From: Caldisericia bacterium
Lineage (GTDB): Bacteria > Caldisericota > Caldisericia > UBA6126
Assembly: GCA_023146045.1 (NCBI GenBank)
Contig: JAGLCW010000221.1
Location: 1 to 48,816 of the forward strand
Direction: 5' to 3'
DNA length: 48,816 nucleotides
How positions within the stretch are numbered: the stretch's first letter is position 1; each line of letters begins with the position of its first letter. The notes beneath the pieces were generated by a model. It was not told the DNA's origin. It did not search any database and saw only the letters and a program-made list of their open reading frames with translations. The position numbers and the translations under genes are program-made. Positions 27,231 through 39,700 of this stretch are shown piece after piece.

Positions 27231-28298
27231 TTAAAGTGATTCGAGAATAGAGACTAGTCTTTTTGCTTTTTCTTTTGTACCTTCTTTTTCAGCAATATCC
27301 TTGTTTAATGCTCCATGTGTGTGGACAATTTTTGGATTAGATAAGTATTTCATCATTGAGTTCTCTAGCTCATCGTTAGAATCTACCAGAAATCCATTAA
27401 AACCAGGAATTATTAATTCTCTTGCTGAAGTAACATTGATTCCAGAGATGATTCCCATACCTGAAGCCATTGCTTCTGGTATGGTGAGTCCCCAACCAGC
27501 ATAAGACGGGTAACTAATTAATACATCAGAAGAAAGATAAACATCTTGAACTTCTTCCCAGCTATTTACATCAAGCCAGGACACAATTTTTGAAAGAACT
27601 GTAGAATTTTGAATTCTGTTTTCAATTGCTTTTCTGTCAGGTCCATTTCCAGAAAGAACTATCCTTAAGTTTGGATACATGAGGTAAATTTTTTCTGATG
27701 CATTGAGTATTTCTTCAACTCTAAACCGTTTATTTATACTCCCGCTGTGCAAAAATGTAACTATATCTTTTGGTTTTCTTATGCTATGGGATAATTCTCT
27801 GTTAATATCAGCTGCATATCCATAATGTAAGACTTTTTTGCATTTAAACCGGTAATAATCAAGAGTTTTGTACCCAGCACAAAGAATTGCGTCAATCTCT
27901 TTATACAACGATTTTCTAATTATTTCTTTAGCAATATTTTGGGCAACCGGCATTTCGAAAGGTCCCATAACTATTTTTGCATTGTTATGTACTGCCCATT
28001 TATATGCTGGGTGCCATGAAAGATTGTTCCACCTACCATGTAAAACAAGATAGTCTGGGTGAAAATTTTCCATATATTCCTTAATCTTTGGAGAGTAAAA
28101 AAACTGTCCCTTTTTAAGGCTAGTCTTTAGTATTTTACAATAATCAGGCAACTCCATTTCCCAGTAACTTGGACGATTAGATTCAGGTATAGAGGTCATG
28201 AACCAAAATTGTATATCAAGATATTCATGAAGTGCTTTTGCAAAAGCAACCTGATATGGTGCAGGAATATGCGTAATTAAAACCGCTTTCTTTTTCAT
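27231..28298 (-). CDS. GT4-like glycosyltransferase
   Basis: 'TFLHSGSINKRFRVEEILNA', 'RIVLSGNGPDRKAIE', 'SYPSYAGWGLTIPEAMASGMGIISG'. The start at 28298 has an upstream GAGAGG SD. Confidence 0.85.
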   Translation of the reverse strand: MKKKAVLITHIPAPYQVAFAKALHEYLDIQFWFMTSIPESNRPSYWEMELPDYCKILKTSLKKGQFFYSPKIKEYMENFHPDYLVLHGRWNNLSWHPAYKWAVHNNAKIVMGPFEMPVAQNIAKEIIRKSLYKEIDAILCAGYKTLDYYRFKCKKVLHYGYAADINRELSHSIRKPKDIVTFLHSGSINKRFRVEEILNASEKIYLMYPNLRIVLSGNGPDRKAIENRIQNSTVLSKIVSWLDVNSWEEVQDVYLSSDVLISYPSYAGWGLTIPEAMASGMGIISGINVTSARELIIPGFNGFLVDSNDELENSMMKYLSNPKIVHTHGALNKDIAEKEGTKEKAKRLVSILESL

Positions 28299-28354
28299 AA
28301 AACCTCTCAAAAAAAAGGATGTCTTCTAATTATAAGTTAGCCTTTAAAAAATCA

Positions 28355-28382
28355 ATTATAGATTCAATAAAGGATAATTCAA
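28355..28382 (-). promoter_or_regulatory. Predicted promoter of the minus-strand glycosyltransferase gene
   Basis: Minus strand TTGAAT (28382-28377), 16-bp spacer, perfect TATAAT (28360-28355), about 57 bp upstream of the ATG. Confidence 0.5.
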
Positions 28383-28439
28383 TAATATTTTAATGTTTAT
28401 TCATATCTTCAGTTTGCAACATAATGATGATCAGGTAAA

Positions 28440-29711
28440 ATGTACTTCATGAAATACAAAAGAGTTAAAGGTACGCGAGACATTTTACCAGACGAATGGC
28501 TAATTAAAGACTATATTGAAGGTGTTGTCAAAGAAACAGCTTATGCATTTGGATATAGAGAAATCACAACACCAATTTTGGAAGATACTGGACTTTTTAT
28601 TCATTCTGTAGGTGATTCATCAGATATTGTCACAAAAGAAATGTACACACTACAAGATAAAGGTGGACGAGATTTAGTAATGATTCCGGAGGGCACAGCT
28701 GGAGTTTGTAGGGCGTATTTAGAAAATAAAATGACAGTTTGGCCAAAACCAGTAAAGCTGTTTTACTTACAAAGACTTTTTAGATATGAAAGACCACAAA
28801 AAGGGCGTTATAGAGAATTTTCACAATTCGGTGTGGAATGTTTTGGTAGCAAAAACCCTCTTGCTGATGCGGAGATAATATCATTGGCTAATACTATTCT
28901 AAAAAACTTAAAGTTTGATTCCTTAGAATTACACATAAATTCTTTAGGTTGTCCAACATGTAGAAAAGACTATAGAGAAGCACTGGTCACACACTTCAGC
29001 GAAAATAAACAACATTTATGTGAAGACTGTCAAGATAGACTTAGCAAGAATCCCCTAAGGATCTTGGACTGTAAAGTTAGAAGTTGTAGGCCATACATAG
29101 ATGATACCCCAAAGATGAAAGATTATTTATGCGAAGAATGTAAAACGCATTTTAATCAAGTTCTTGAGTTGCTTGCTTCTATGGATATATCATTTGTCGT
29201 AGACGATAAATTGGTTAGAGGGCTTGATTATTACTCAAGAACCGTGTTTGAAATAATTTCAAAAGACCTTGGAGCCCAAGGAACTGTTCTTGGTGGTGGA
29301 AGATATGATGGGCTCATTCATAGAGAATTGGATGGACCAGAGACTCCTTCAATGGGTTTTGCAATGGGAATTGAAAGAATAACAATGCTTCTTCAAAACA
29401 AGGTAGAAGAACTAGATTTAAGAAACCCAAACCCTGACATTTATATATCAAATTTTGGTGGAGAAACGGCAATGTTAAGTTTAAAGATTGCTCAGGATCT
29501 TAGGCAAAATGGAGTAAAAGTTTGGGTTGATTTAGAGAGTAAAGGTATGAAAAAAGTATTTGATTTAGCTGAAAAACGAAAAGCATCATACCTTTTAGTT
29601 TTAGGTGAAGATGAGTTAAAAACTGGAAAATGTTCTATACGTAGATTATCTGATAGAACAGACTTTAATGTTGAATTACAAAAAATATCATTATTTTTTG
29701 ATAAGGAGTAA
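28440..29711 (+). CDS. hisS: Histidine-tRNA ligase
   Basis: 'KRVKGTRDILPDEW', 'FRYERPQKGRYREFSQFGVECFG', 'DKLVRGLDYYSRTVFEI', 'GGGRYDGLI', 'GFAMGIERI'. Confidence 0.95.
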   Translation: MYFMKYKRVKGTRDILPDEWLIKDYIEGVVKETAYAFGYREITTPILEDTGLFIHSVGDSSDIVTKEMYTLQDKGGRDLVMIPEGTAGVCRAYLENKMTVWPKPVKLFYLQRLFRYERPQKGRYREFSQFGVECFGSKNPLADAEIISLANTILKNLKFDSLELHINSLGCPTCRKDYREALVTHFSENKQHLCEDCQDRLSKNPLRILDCKVRSCRPYIDDTPKMKDYLCEECKTHFNQVLELLASMDISFVVDDKLVRGLDYYSRTVFEIISKDLGAQGTVLGGGRYDGLIHRELDGPETPSMGFAMGIERITMLLQNKVEELDLRNPNPDIYISNFGGETAMLSLKIAQDLRQNGVKVWVDLESKGMKKVFDLAEKRKASYLLVLGEDELKTGKCSIRRLSDRTDFNVELQKISLFFDKE

Positions 29712-29713
29712 TC

Positions 29714-31459
29714 ATGAGCTATAGAGATATTCAGTGTGGGTTAGTTACAAAAGAATGGATTGGGAAAAGCATTAAACTTGCCGGATGGGTTGATAGAATA
29801 AGAGAAGTAGGTGGAGTAACATTTATTCTCCTAAGAGATCAAACTGGAATTTCTCAATTAGTATGCGAATCTACAGAAATGATTGAATTAGCTCACAAAC
29901 TACACCACGAAGACGTTATTTCTATTGACGGAACAGTAAGAGAAAGAAAACAAAAAGATAAAAATGAATCAATGGAAACCGGGGAGATAGAAATCCCAGT
30001 TTCTTTTTTGAGTGTTCTTAATTCTTGTACTAAACTACCATTTCAAATTCAAAAATCACAAGAAGTGGATGAAAACCTAAGAATGAAATACAGGTATCTT
30101 GACATTAGAAACCCAAGAATGCACAACAATTTTGTTGTTAGACATAAATTGCTCCAGACAACAAGAAACTACTTTTCAGATTTAGGGTTTTTGGAAATTG
30201 AAACTCCATATTTAGGAAAAAGTACACCAGAGGGGGCAAGAGATTTTCTTGTTCCATCAAGAATTAATCAAGGTAAGTATTATGCATTAACTCAGTCCCC
30301 ACAACTGTATAAGGAAATGTTAATGGCTGGTGGGGTAGATAAGTATTTCCAAATTTGTAGATGTTTTAGAGATGAAGATTTTAGACTTGACAGACAACCA
30401 GAATTTACGCAAATTGATATGGAAATGGCTTTTGTTGACGAAGACGATCTTCACGAAGTAATTGAAGGATTAATGAAAAAAGTAGTTAAAAATTGTATAG
30501 GAGCGGAAATAGAAACCCCATTTTCTGTAATAAGTTATGAAGACGCAATGAGAACTTATGGTACAGATAAGCCAGATTTACGCTTTGATTTGCCAATAAA
30601 AACTATCTCACAAATGTTTTTAAATCCAGAGTACAAAGCTTTTTATATTGCTGCTTCCGATAGAAAAACTATTGCTGCAATAAACATCAGTAAAGATATT
30701 GCTCAATATTCGCGAAAACAATCTGATCAACTTATTGAACAATGTAAAATGGATGAGGTAGCATTCTATTTTGTTAAAAACAAAGAAAATGGAATTGGAT
30801 TAAACTTTCTAACTCAAGAAGATAAAAAACTTATTGCAGACGAACTAAAAAGTGAGCCAGGAGATTCAATAATATTTGCTATAGGAAGTGGATATCAAGT
30901 TTTTGAGGCTTTAGGTAGAGCAAGATCAGTTGTTGGTAAAGAAATTTTGAATAAAAATGAAGAATTAAAGAATAGCTTTAGGTTTACCTGGGTGAATAAA
31001 TTTCCTCTATTTTTATGGAATGAAGATAAAAACTCATTAGATTCAGTACAGCATCCATTTACTCTTCCAAAAATGGATCAATATATAAAAAATATTGACA
31101 CAGAACCACTTGATATAGAGAGTTGCTCATCAGATTTGGTTTTAAATGGTTTTGAGTTAGGTTCCGGAGGAATTAGAATTGTAGATGCAGAATTACAGAA
31201 ACAAATATTTGAAAAAGTTGGAGTATCTGCTCAAGATATCGACGAACAATTCGATTATCTTTTTAATGCATTATCTTCTGGAGCCCCACCAGAAGCAGGT
31301 TTTGCTTTGGGAGTAGATAGAATTGCTATGTTGCTTACGCATAGTGCGTCTTTAAGGGATGTTATAGCCTTTCCTAAGAATACCAGAGGAGCAAGCCCGT
31401 TAACAAAAGAACCTTCTGAAATTACTAAGGAGCAGCACAAAGAAGTATTTGGAGAATAA
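29714..31459 (+). CDS. aspS: Aspartate-tRNA ligase
   Basis: 'LAGWVDRIREVGGVTFILLRDQTG', 'RYRYLDIRNPRM'-like motif 2 region, 'CRCFRDEDFRLDRQPEFTQIDMEMAFV', 'GFALGVDRIAMLLT'. Confidence 0.96.
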   Translation: MSYRDIQCGLVTKEWIGKSIKLAGWVDRIREVGGVTFILLRDQTGISQLVCESTEMIELAHKLHHEDVISIDGTVRERKQKDKNESMETGEIEIPVSFLSVLNSCTKLPFQIQKSQEVDENLRMKYRYLDIRNPRMHNNFVVRHKLLQTTRNYFSDLGFLEIETPYLGKSTPEGARDFLVPSRINQGKYYALTQSPQLYKEMLMAGGVDKYFQICRCFRDEDFRLDRQPEFTQIDMEMAFVDEDDLHEVIEGLMKKVVKNCIGAEIETPFSVISYEDAMRTYGTDKPDLRFDLPIKTISQMFLNPEYKAFYIAASDRKTIAAINISKDIAQYSRKQSDQLIEQCKMDEVAFYFVKNKENGIGLNFLTQEDKKLIADELKSEPGDSIIFAIGSGYQVFEALGRARSVVGKEILNKNEELKNSFRFTWVNKFPLFLWNEDKNSLDSVQHPFTLPKMDQYIKNIDTEPLDIESCSSDLVLNGFELGSGGIRIVDAELQKQIFEKVGVSAQDIDEQFDYLFNALSSGAPPEAGFALGVDRIAMLLTHSASLRDVIAFPKNTRGASPLTKEPSEITKEQHKEVFGE

Positions 31460-31468
31460 TAAAACTTT

Positions 31469-32506
31469 ATGAAACGAATCACAGTATGTATTCTTTCTGT
31501 ATTTTTATTCTTTGGTTTTTCCTTTAGTAGGCATATTACTGCTGAAGAGTCTTATTCTTGGATTAAACCAGGGTGGATACAACCAGAAATACAAAATGTT
31601 ACTGTTTATTCTTTTGCCGAAAACCCGTTAGAATTTTCTTCTGGGGGGGAACAATTTGAAATAAGTATTGAAAATGAGATTAATACTAGCATGCAAAAAT
31701 TGAGTAATAGTGAATTTGAGATAAAAACTACCGTAAACAAGGCGGTTAACTTAAAAATTTCATCAAATTCAAAGGTTTTATTCAAGTATAAAGATCCATA
31801 CATTGCTTTTAAAGATTACGCCAACATGTATAAAGAGTTCAATGTACCATGGCAAAGAAGAATTTACATTGAAAATTACATTTCTCCAATTAAAGGTAAT
31901 CAAACAAAATTCCCTCCAGATATGTTCTATATCTCAGATGAAGTAAACTTTGGTGCACCATATAGCTGGGGAGGAAAGCAAACTTTACGGAAAATTTTTA
32001 ACAAATTAACAAAAAACCTAGATACTAACGAAAGCGAACCAAGTAATTTTCAAGATGTGTATTCTAAAAAAACAGCAATGTTTCCACCAAACCTAGACGA
32101 AGGGGAATCAAGGTGGGACTATAAGCCAGGGCTAGAGAATCCACGGTATTGGACTGGAGTAGATTGCTCTGGGATACTTGAAAGATGTTGTGATTATTCT
32201 GGATTAGTATGGAATTGGCGTAACACTGATGTAGTTGCCTTTGGTGATTACAGAGGAACAAAAGGTTTCCAAAAGATAAGAGTAGGAGACATCTTAATAT
32301 TAAAAAGAGATGGCATGGTAGTTCATTTTGGGGTAATATCACGAAAAGGGTTCAATCTACCAACCACATACATGGTTCACAGTGCATGGTTCACGAACTA
32401 TAGATATAATACTAACACAGTACAGAAAGTAATCGAAACTTCAATTACTGAATTTAGGTCTGTTTATACTTGGGATATTGGAAGGTTAGAAGTAAAACAG
32501 TTTTAA
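31469..32506 (+). CDS. Secreted NlpC/P60-like cysteine hydrolase
   Basis: Signal peptide, 'NFGAPYSWGGKQT', 'TGVDCSGILERCCDYSG' (catalytic Cys), 'IRVGDILILKRDGMVVHFGVIS' (His). Confidence 0.75.
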   Translation: MKRITVCILSVFLFFGFSFSRHITAEESYSWIKPGWIQPEIQNVTVYSFAENPLEFSSGGEQFEISIENEINTSMQKLSNSEFEIKTTVNKAVNLKISSNSKVLFKYKDPYIAFKDYANMYKEFNVPWQRRIYIENYISPIKGNQTKFPPDMFYISDEVNFGAPYSWGGKQTLRKIFNKLTKNLDTNESEPSNFQDVYSKKTAMFPPNLDEGESRWDYKPGLENPRYWTGVDCSGILERCCDYSGLVWNWRNTDVVAFGDYRGTKGFQKIRVGDILILKRDGMVVHFGVISRKGFNLPTTYMVHSAWFTNYRYNTNTVQKVIETSITEFRSVYTWDIGRLEVKQF

Positions 32507-33738
32507 TGAAGTTATATAGAAAATTAATTACCAAAAAAAAGAGAATTAGTAATCAGTATAAATTGTTTCTCGTAAAAATGCTTATGCTTTTCTTTATTGG
32601 ATTTTGCCTCATTATTTATGCGACACCAACGATTGAGAACATTGAAGAGAACACATTAATAAAGCCAATTAATGATATATCTTTAGAATTGTCTGAACCA
32701 GAAACGATTGTTCTTAAGTGTAGCATTCCAGTAATAGAAAATATTCAAGTTATAAATTCACCAGAGATTGAAAATACAACAATACAGTGGGGTGGAGGTG
32801 TTCATGGTATCGGTATGATGGGGTATAATCCTGGAGCTTGTAATGGCTTGTCTGGTGGAGCAATACCAACTCAAGTAAAAATGCTAAACGATGGATCATT
32901 TTGGATTGCTGATGGTTATGGGCCAAGGCTTGTTCTTTATACAAAGGACGGATTTATTAAAAAATATATATCTCTAAATCAATTGCGTAGAGATGAATTA
33001 AAAGAATTAAATGCACTGTGTGGATTTACTTTTCAAATAGATAATGATGGCACTATATATGTACTAGATACAAGAAAAAAAACAATTTACTATTATAATT
33101 CTCAAGGTGAATATTATGGATGTATCGATTTGCATTACGTTTTTGAAAATCCCTCAACGTTACTGGAGGTTCAGCCTTTATTTTCAATCCTAGATGGTCC
33201 TTTATTCTCAATCGTAGTCACTCAAAAAAATGAAAAACAAGAACTAAATAAAGGTTTTGGAAATGTTCCAATTACTCCATCTGAAATGAAGGGATTAATA
33301 ATTAACAAAACTGCAAGAATCATTTCTTCATTTAATCCGACAAAAACGAAAATGTATTGGAATAGCCTTGTAAAAACCGAGATGTTGCAACCAAAGGAAA
33401 CAAAAAATGAAAATGCAAACACAAGCTTTATTCTAAAACAAACATTTTATGGTGATGGAGGGAAAATAATATCCGCCGATGTAATTGAGCCAAATTGGCA
33501 AGGTGGTGGTATTATTGGAACCGATAGTTTGAATCGAATATACTATTGGGTTAATTCTGAAATAGTAGGAATTTTAGATCCATTACTAAATCAAACACCA
33601 AAAATGCAAGTAAAATATTTAAGAATTCCAAAATGTCATATGCACCCAGTTGGCGTTATTCCTACTGGAGGTATATTTGGATTATCACTAAAAAAAGACG
33701 ATATTCATGTTATAAAAGTATTTGAAAATTCACCTTAA
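32506..33738 (+). CDS. Membrane-anchored or secreted beta-propeller-like (NHL-like) protein
   Basis: N-terminal TM/signal sequence, then repeats such as 'PTQVKMLNDGSFWIADGYGPRLVLYTKDGFIKKYISL' and 'IDNDGTIYVLDTRKKTIYYYNSQGEYYGCIDL'. Start at 32506 overlaps the upstream stop. Confidence 0.6.
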   Translation: MKLYRKLITKKKRISNQYKLFLVKMLMLFFIGFCLIIYATPTIENIEENTLIKPINDISLELSEPETIVLKCSIPVIENIQVINSPEIENTTIQWGGGVHGIGMMGYNPGACNGLSGGAIPTQVKMLNDGSFWIADGYGPRLVLYTKDGFIKKYISLNQLRRDELKELNALCGFTFQIDNDGTIYVLDTRKKTIYYYNSQGEYYGCIDLHYVFENPSTLLEVQPLFSILDGPLFSIVVTQKNEKQELNKGFGNVPITPSEMKGLIINKTARIISSFNPTKTKMYWNSLVKTEMLQPKETKNENANTSFILKQTFYGDGGKIISADVIEPNWQGGGIIGTDSLNRIYYWVNSEIVGILDPLLNQTPKMQVKYLRIPKCHMHPVGVIPTGGIFGLSLKKDDIHVIKVFENSP

Positions 33739-33797
33739 ATATAATATCATTAGCCACATAATTGTGAAGAACTGGTATTTTATTTAGGAGGGATTTC

Positions 33798-36700
33798 ATG
33801 AACCAAAAATTAATCCGTTTCGTAGCTTCCATAACAATACTCTTGTTGGTATTTGCCTCGGTTGGTATACCAAACGTAGAATCTAAAGAAAAACAAGATT
33901 ACTTCTTACTGCTTGAAAATACCACATCGTTAGGGCTTTCTGTTAGCAGAAGTATTGTTACTAGAACAGTTTTCAATAAAGATTCTTTCGAAATACTAAG
34001 TACAATGGATGGAATCTTGTTTCAACTAGAAGGTTGCTCTTATAGAAATACTGATGGTATGCCAATGTTGCCAGTTTTTGAAAAAACTATACAAATTAAA
34101 CCAAACGAGACAGTATCAAACATTACCACAACATTTGTTGATGCAGAAAAAATTGATGTTAGAGATCTTCCACTTCTATTCTCCCCTAAAGAAATCCCAA
34201 TATTTGAACTTAGTCCAGAAAATCGTTTAAATAACTATTTATTGATAGATAAGCACATCTCAAGCGAAGAACAAAATACAAAATCTATTTCACAAATAAT
34301 GTGTGAGAAAAAGAAAAACACTATTCTAGCAAAGCAAATTGAGGACATATATCCAGAAAAAAACACAACTTATTCATTGGCAACAAATGATGGTGAAAGA
34401 AATTTGGTTTTAAAGATAAATCCAATTTATATCAAAAATGGATTTATCTACTTTGCTAATAGGATCAATTTTAGAATTGATTTTTCAATAACTAAAGAGA
34501 AAGAGATTAAAGATACTAAGAAAAACTCATCCGTAATTCTTACCCCAAATGAATTATTTGAACAAGCAAAAGATTTAGCTGAAATGCAAGAAGAAGCTGG
34601 TTTTACCACAGAAATAATACAAATTTCCCAGATTCAGGAATATGATCAAGCAGAAAAACCTGAGTTAACAAAAAAAGGATTTTTAGATTTTGACGAAGAA
34701 GACAGGAAAGTTTTAAAAAAGTACGATTATAGGTTGGCATTTAAGATCAGAACTATGTTACAAAAAAAACTTCAAAATGATGAAATTGACTATTTGACGA
34801 TACTTGGTGACGCTTCCTATGTACCCCCTTCGTATTACGAATTTTCTTCTGACCTTATTAGTCATACAGATCAATGGGTACCTACAGATGTTTATTATGT
34901 ATCACCTTTTCTTAAAAAAAATGAATTCAATTTTGGTATTAGTGTCGGAAGATTGCCTGTAAAATCTGTAAAAGAAGCAAAAGAACAAATTATTAAGCTT
35001 CGCTTATACAGAAATGCATTAAAGAAAAATGAAAAATGGGTAAATTCAGTTTCTTTGTTCAGCGGAAACCCATTTAGAGAAGATTATTTTGGTGAATTGG
35101 CTACTTCCAGAGCTATTAACAAGGATTTATTCAATGGCATGGAAATTCATAAAAATTATCAGACAGTAAACAAATTCACAACAGAAGAATTTTCAAAAAC
35201 TTTAGCTGAAGGAACAAGCTCAATGATATGGGCATTTGGGCATGGATCAGGAAGCGGATTTTATCTTGAAGATGGTGCTGTAACAGCAAAAGATTTGCAT
35301 GAATTGCCTGAGAAAAGTAATCTTCCAATAATAGTTAGTGAAGCTTGTGGAAATGGGGCTTGGGATAGTAGACTTATTGCTGAAAATGAAAAAGAAACTA
35401 CAGAAAGCTTTGGTGAAGCAATGCTATCGTCGAAAGGTGCTGGTATTGCCTATGTGGGTGGCGCAAGGGTAAACTATGCAAGGTACTATATCGTATCAAA
35501 AAATGGGATACCAACAATAAAGGGTATTGGTTGTATGGATAAAATAATTGAAGATTATTTTACAGCTTTCTCAAAAAAAGATGGAGTTCTTGGTGATTGG
35601 GTAAGAGATTCACTATATACGTATTTTGTGGACGAAATAGAAGGATCATATTGGATTTCAAGCGGAGACACCAAGACATTTTTTGGAATGACATTGCTTG
35701 GTGATCCAACAATATCCATTCCGTTTCCAGAAGAAACTGAAAAATTTACTCAACCAGAAATTTCAATCGATAAAGAATTCTACGAAAGCTTTAACGAAAT
35801 ACCATATTTTTCGATTGATGACCATAATGGATGCTCAATAAAATCAACTTCACCTACGCTTACTTACATTTACGCAGACTACGAGAACCAAGAAGATTCA
35901 TTCATTTCATCAGGAGACGTTTCAAGAGCAGATGGTGAAGATTACGGAAAAACCTTAGATTTTCTTAAAAAAGCTATTGGTACAATAAGGTTTGAAACAA
36001 AAGATAAAAAAGAAAAACGTGTGGTATTTAGTGGAAGATACAACTATGATGCAGTTTTGTATGAACAACCAGATTTTTCTCTCATTAGACCTTCAGAAAA
36101 GAGAATAAGGCGTTTTAATATTGTTAATGAGGGAATTGAAACAATAGAATTACCAGATTTTGAAGTAGAAATAAATGGGAAAAACATTATTCAAAACCAA
36201 TATCCAATAATTACAAGAAATTCAGTTCAAACTGTATCTGTAGAATATCAATTTGAACCAGGATTATACGAGATAAAGGCAAATTTGAATATGCAAGAAG
36301 AAGAAATACCAATAGAAGACAATTCAATAGTGAATAAAGTCGAAGTAACAGAGAAACCGTTATACAGAATAGGTGTACTAATGGGCACAATGTTTAACCC
36401 AGATGCTCCTGAAGAGATTCTCCTTTTATCAAAAATTAACAAACACTTCAAGGAAAAAGAATTAAATATTGAAGTTGTTCCTGTATCTAATATGATTTTC
36501 GAGAATGGTGATGTATCATTTGAATTACTCGGGTTCAATGCGTTAATACTATTTGATATATTGTGGTTTTCTAATAATTTATCACATTTATCAAAATCAC
36601 TTAATCAATTTGTAGACAGAGGAGGGAAGATTCTCGGTATATCCCCAATTGATAGAACATACGAGGTATTGGGGTTGTCATTAGCTCCACTACAGTCTTT

Positions 36701-39700
36701 TTTTGGAATCAAACCGGATGCAAACATAGTTTGTAGCGTAGAAAAAGATGAAAACTGCTGTTTTTCTTTAAAACAACCGCTTTCTAGATTTTCAAAAAAT
36801 GAATACAATATATGCAATTACCTAACAATGGTTCCAAGCGACGAAAAAAAAGGTGTTCAGAATTGGACAAGTGTGTATTTATTAGACGGTGCAAAAGTTT
36901 TAGGAAATGGTGAACAAAAAGGTTTAACTTATATTCAATATAAAGAGAATATATTTTTTTATACAGGATTCATGATCAAGCAATCATTTGAAAGTAAACC
37001 TGATACTTTTTTATTGATGTGTGACATGATCGAGCATTTAGAAGAATCATTTAGTAATGTTGAGATAAAAAAAGCTTACCGCACAGAGCAAAACAATTTA
37101 CATGTTGGCAATAAAGTTGATTGGGTGATTGAGGTTACAAATTTTGGGTCAGAGAAAGCTGAAAATATTGACCTTATCGTTGGTGAAAATGAGACCATAC
37201 CTGTAGGTAGTTTATACGGAGGACAAACAAAAGAAATTATAATAACAAAGGAACTTAAAAAGATTGGTACAGAAACATTCAATGTAAAAGTAAGGGCACC
37301 TCAAAATAGTAACAAGAAAGATTCTTCTGTAGAATTAAAGTACTTTGTTAATGAGCAAATAATTGATGAAGATAGTCTGTTTGTAAAAATAGAAAAAGAA
37401 GGTGATGGAGATTATCTAATTTCAAAAGAAGACCAATTGCTCATTAAGGGATACGGAATATCAGGATCAAAAATAAAAGTTGGTACCGAGTTGATTCCAG
37501 TAAACGCAGATGGAACATTTGAATATTTAGCAAGTAAAGAAAAAAACGGCACAATGATTAGTTTTGCTCCAACATATCAAGATATTGAAAAAGAACCACT
37601 TCAAGTACCAATAAAATGGCTTCAGAAGAAAGATGTATATTTGCAAATAAACGACAGCAATATCTTGGAAGATGGTCAACTGAAAAAAATTGATTCACCA
37701 CCACTTATCGTTAACGGAAGAACGGTTATATCAATATCAATGGTTTCAGATTGTTTTAATGCAAAAATTTCCTGGGATGGAAAAACACAAACGATTTATA
37801 TAGAATATATGAGTAGTAAAATTAAACTAAGCGTTGGTAAAACAGAAGCTTCGATAACAAAAAATGGAAAAACCGAGATTGTTAACCTTTCTACTCCACC
37901 AACAATAATAAATGGGAGGACAATGGTTCCGCTTAGGTTCATTGCAGAAAGTTTTGGTGCCAAAATTGACTGGGAAGGTAAATCACAAGTAATAACACTT
38001 TCTGCATTTGTTGAAGAAGTTGTTTCGGAAGAACAAACATATAGTGAATTACTTAATGAGAACAAACAACCAGAGTGTGTTTTTTCATCAAGAAATGACT
38101 TATTGGGATATATTATAGATTTTCAAGAGACAGAAGAGGGGCTGTTCTTGGCAACAAGAGTAGGAATAAAGCATTACAAAGACGATAAGCTTGTTTCTTC
38201 GATACCATATCCAGAAGGTCTTTTTAATAAGAGATTTGGAATAGATAGAGATAGCGGAAAACCAGACCATAGTTTTTTCACAATAAATATGGACTATATT
38301 GTTATTAACGATGGGTCAACCATATATGTAATTAACCGAAAAACAAACACAATACAAAATAAAATATGCAGAGAGTCTAACCGCCTATCTTTGGTTTATA
38401 CCAGAAGATATGGAATTATTTCTGATATGTCAATTATCGATTCAAAACTGTATTTGTTAGATAAGTATGAAGGTATTAGAATCTTCGATCTTTCTTCATG
38501 TAAAGAATTGTTCAACGTAACAATTATGGATGGATTCGGTTTTCCAGAGTACATTGTTCAAATGGGTGATTACATTGTAGGGACAATGAAATATGATGGA
38601 TTGTTTACTTACAACATGAAGAATCATAAGATTCATGAGTGCCATTTTGATAGCTATTTACGCCATCCAATGTTAGTCAAAAAGAGCGAAACGGATTTAA
38701 AATTATTCACTAAATACGCTGAATATTGTGACATTACTTTAAATGAAATTTTAACAAACGATATCTTACCAATTGAAATAGAAGAATTCATTGAACTAGA
38801 TCTAGCCAGAAATTGTGAACTTGCACAAATGATATACGGGGAATATGGCTCGAAAAATTATGCTATTTTGTTTTTTGGAACAGATAATAAAAATCCATTA
38901 TTTAAAACTGAATTTGTTACCATTAACGAAGATTTAACAGAGTATTCCGAATTTATAGAAGGAGCTGATAAAGAATATCGAAGAACAAAAAACCTTGTAC
39001 CAAATGCAGACAATGTAAGGATTATTCCTTCATTGAAAAGGTATATCTCCGAGCAAAGTTTACCAGGCAATCCAGTTTATCTTCTTTACTCAACAAATGG
39101 TAAAGTAAGAAAATACAAAACAAACTATGCTGACAGCTTTAGTGAATTTACAGTTAATGACGCTTGGGGTGGAGATAGATACTCTTTATTTAATGCTTTT
39201 ATTTCTCTATCTGAAGATAGGAAAGATATTGAACTAAACATAGGATTAGATATTTGTGATTTTTCAACAGAAAAACCCAAAAGTGAAAAATTCCATAAAA
39301 TGGAATTTGGAAAAGGAGATTACGCGCCATCAAGTTACAGTTTTAATGAAGATACAATTTGTATTTATGATGGATATAAATGTTCATTATTGTGGTTTGA
39401 TATGGATAGTGGCAAGATGGACAAACGACAATATTTTTCAGACCAAGAAATCATTAAACCTATTTCTGGTTTGAATCTTCAATTTGATGACCAAAAAATC
39501 TATTTCCTTGACTACTTAGGTAGAGGCATTTATAGTGCTACAAAAGAAAGTAATTCTATAGATAGAATTGACCTATCTCAATTGATTCAACATTCTCAAA
39601 TAGGAAATATGATTGTAGAAGGTGATAAAATATATTTCCTTGACTATTTGAACTCACAAATAGGAATTTGTGCTGATGGAATTTTTCAAAATTGGTTACC

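Noticed and set aside
28311-28439. Possible T-box or riboswitch leader before hisS
   Set aside because: The region is only about 130 bp, shared with a divergent promoter, and shows no T-box (TGGN) or specifier stem-terminator pattern.
39490-39680. Nucleotide repeat (AAAATcTATTTCCTTGACTAcTT, two similar copies)
   Set aside because: Explained by recurring propeller-blade coding sequence (KIYFLDYL) rather than a DNA element.
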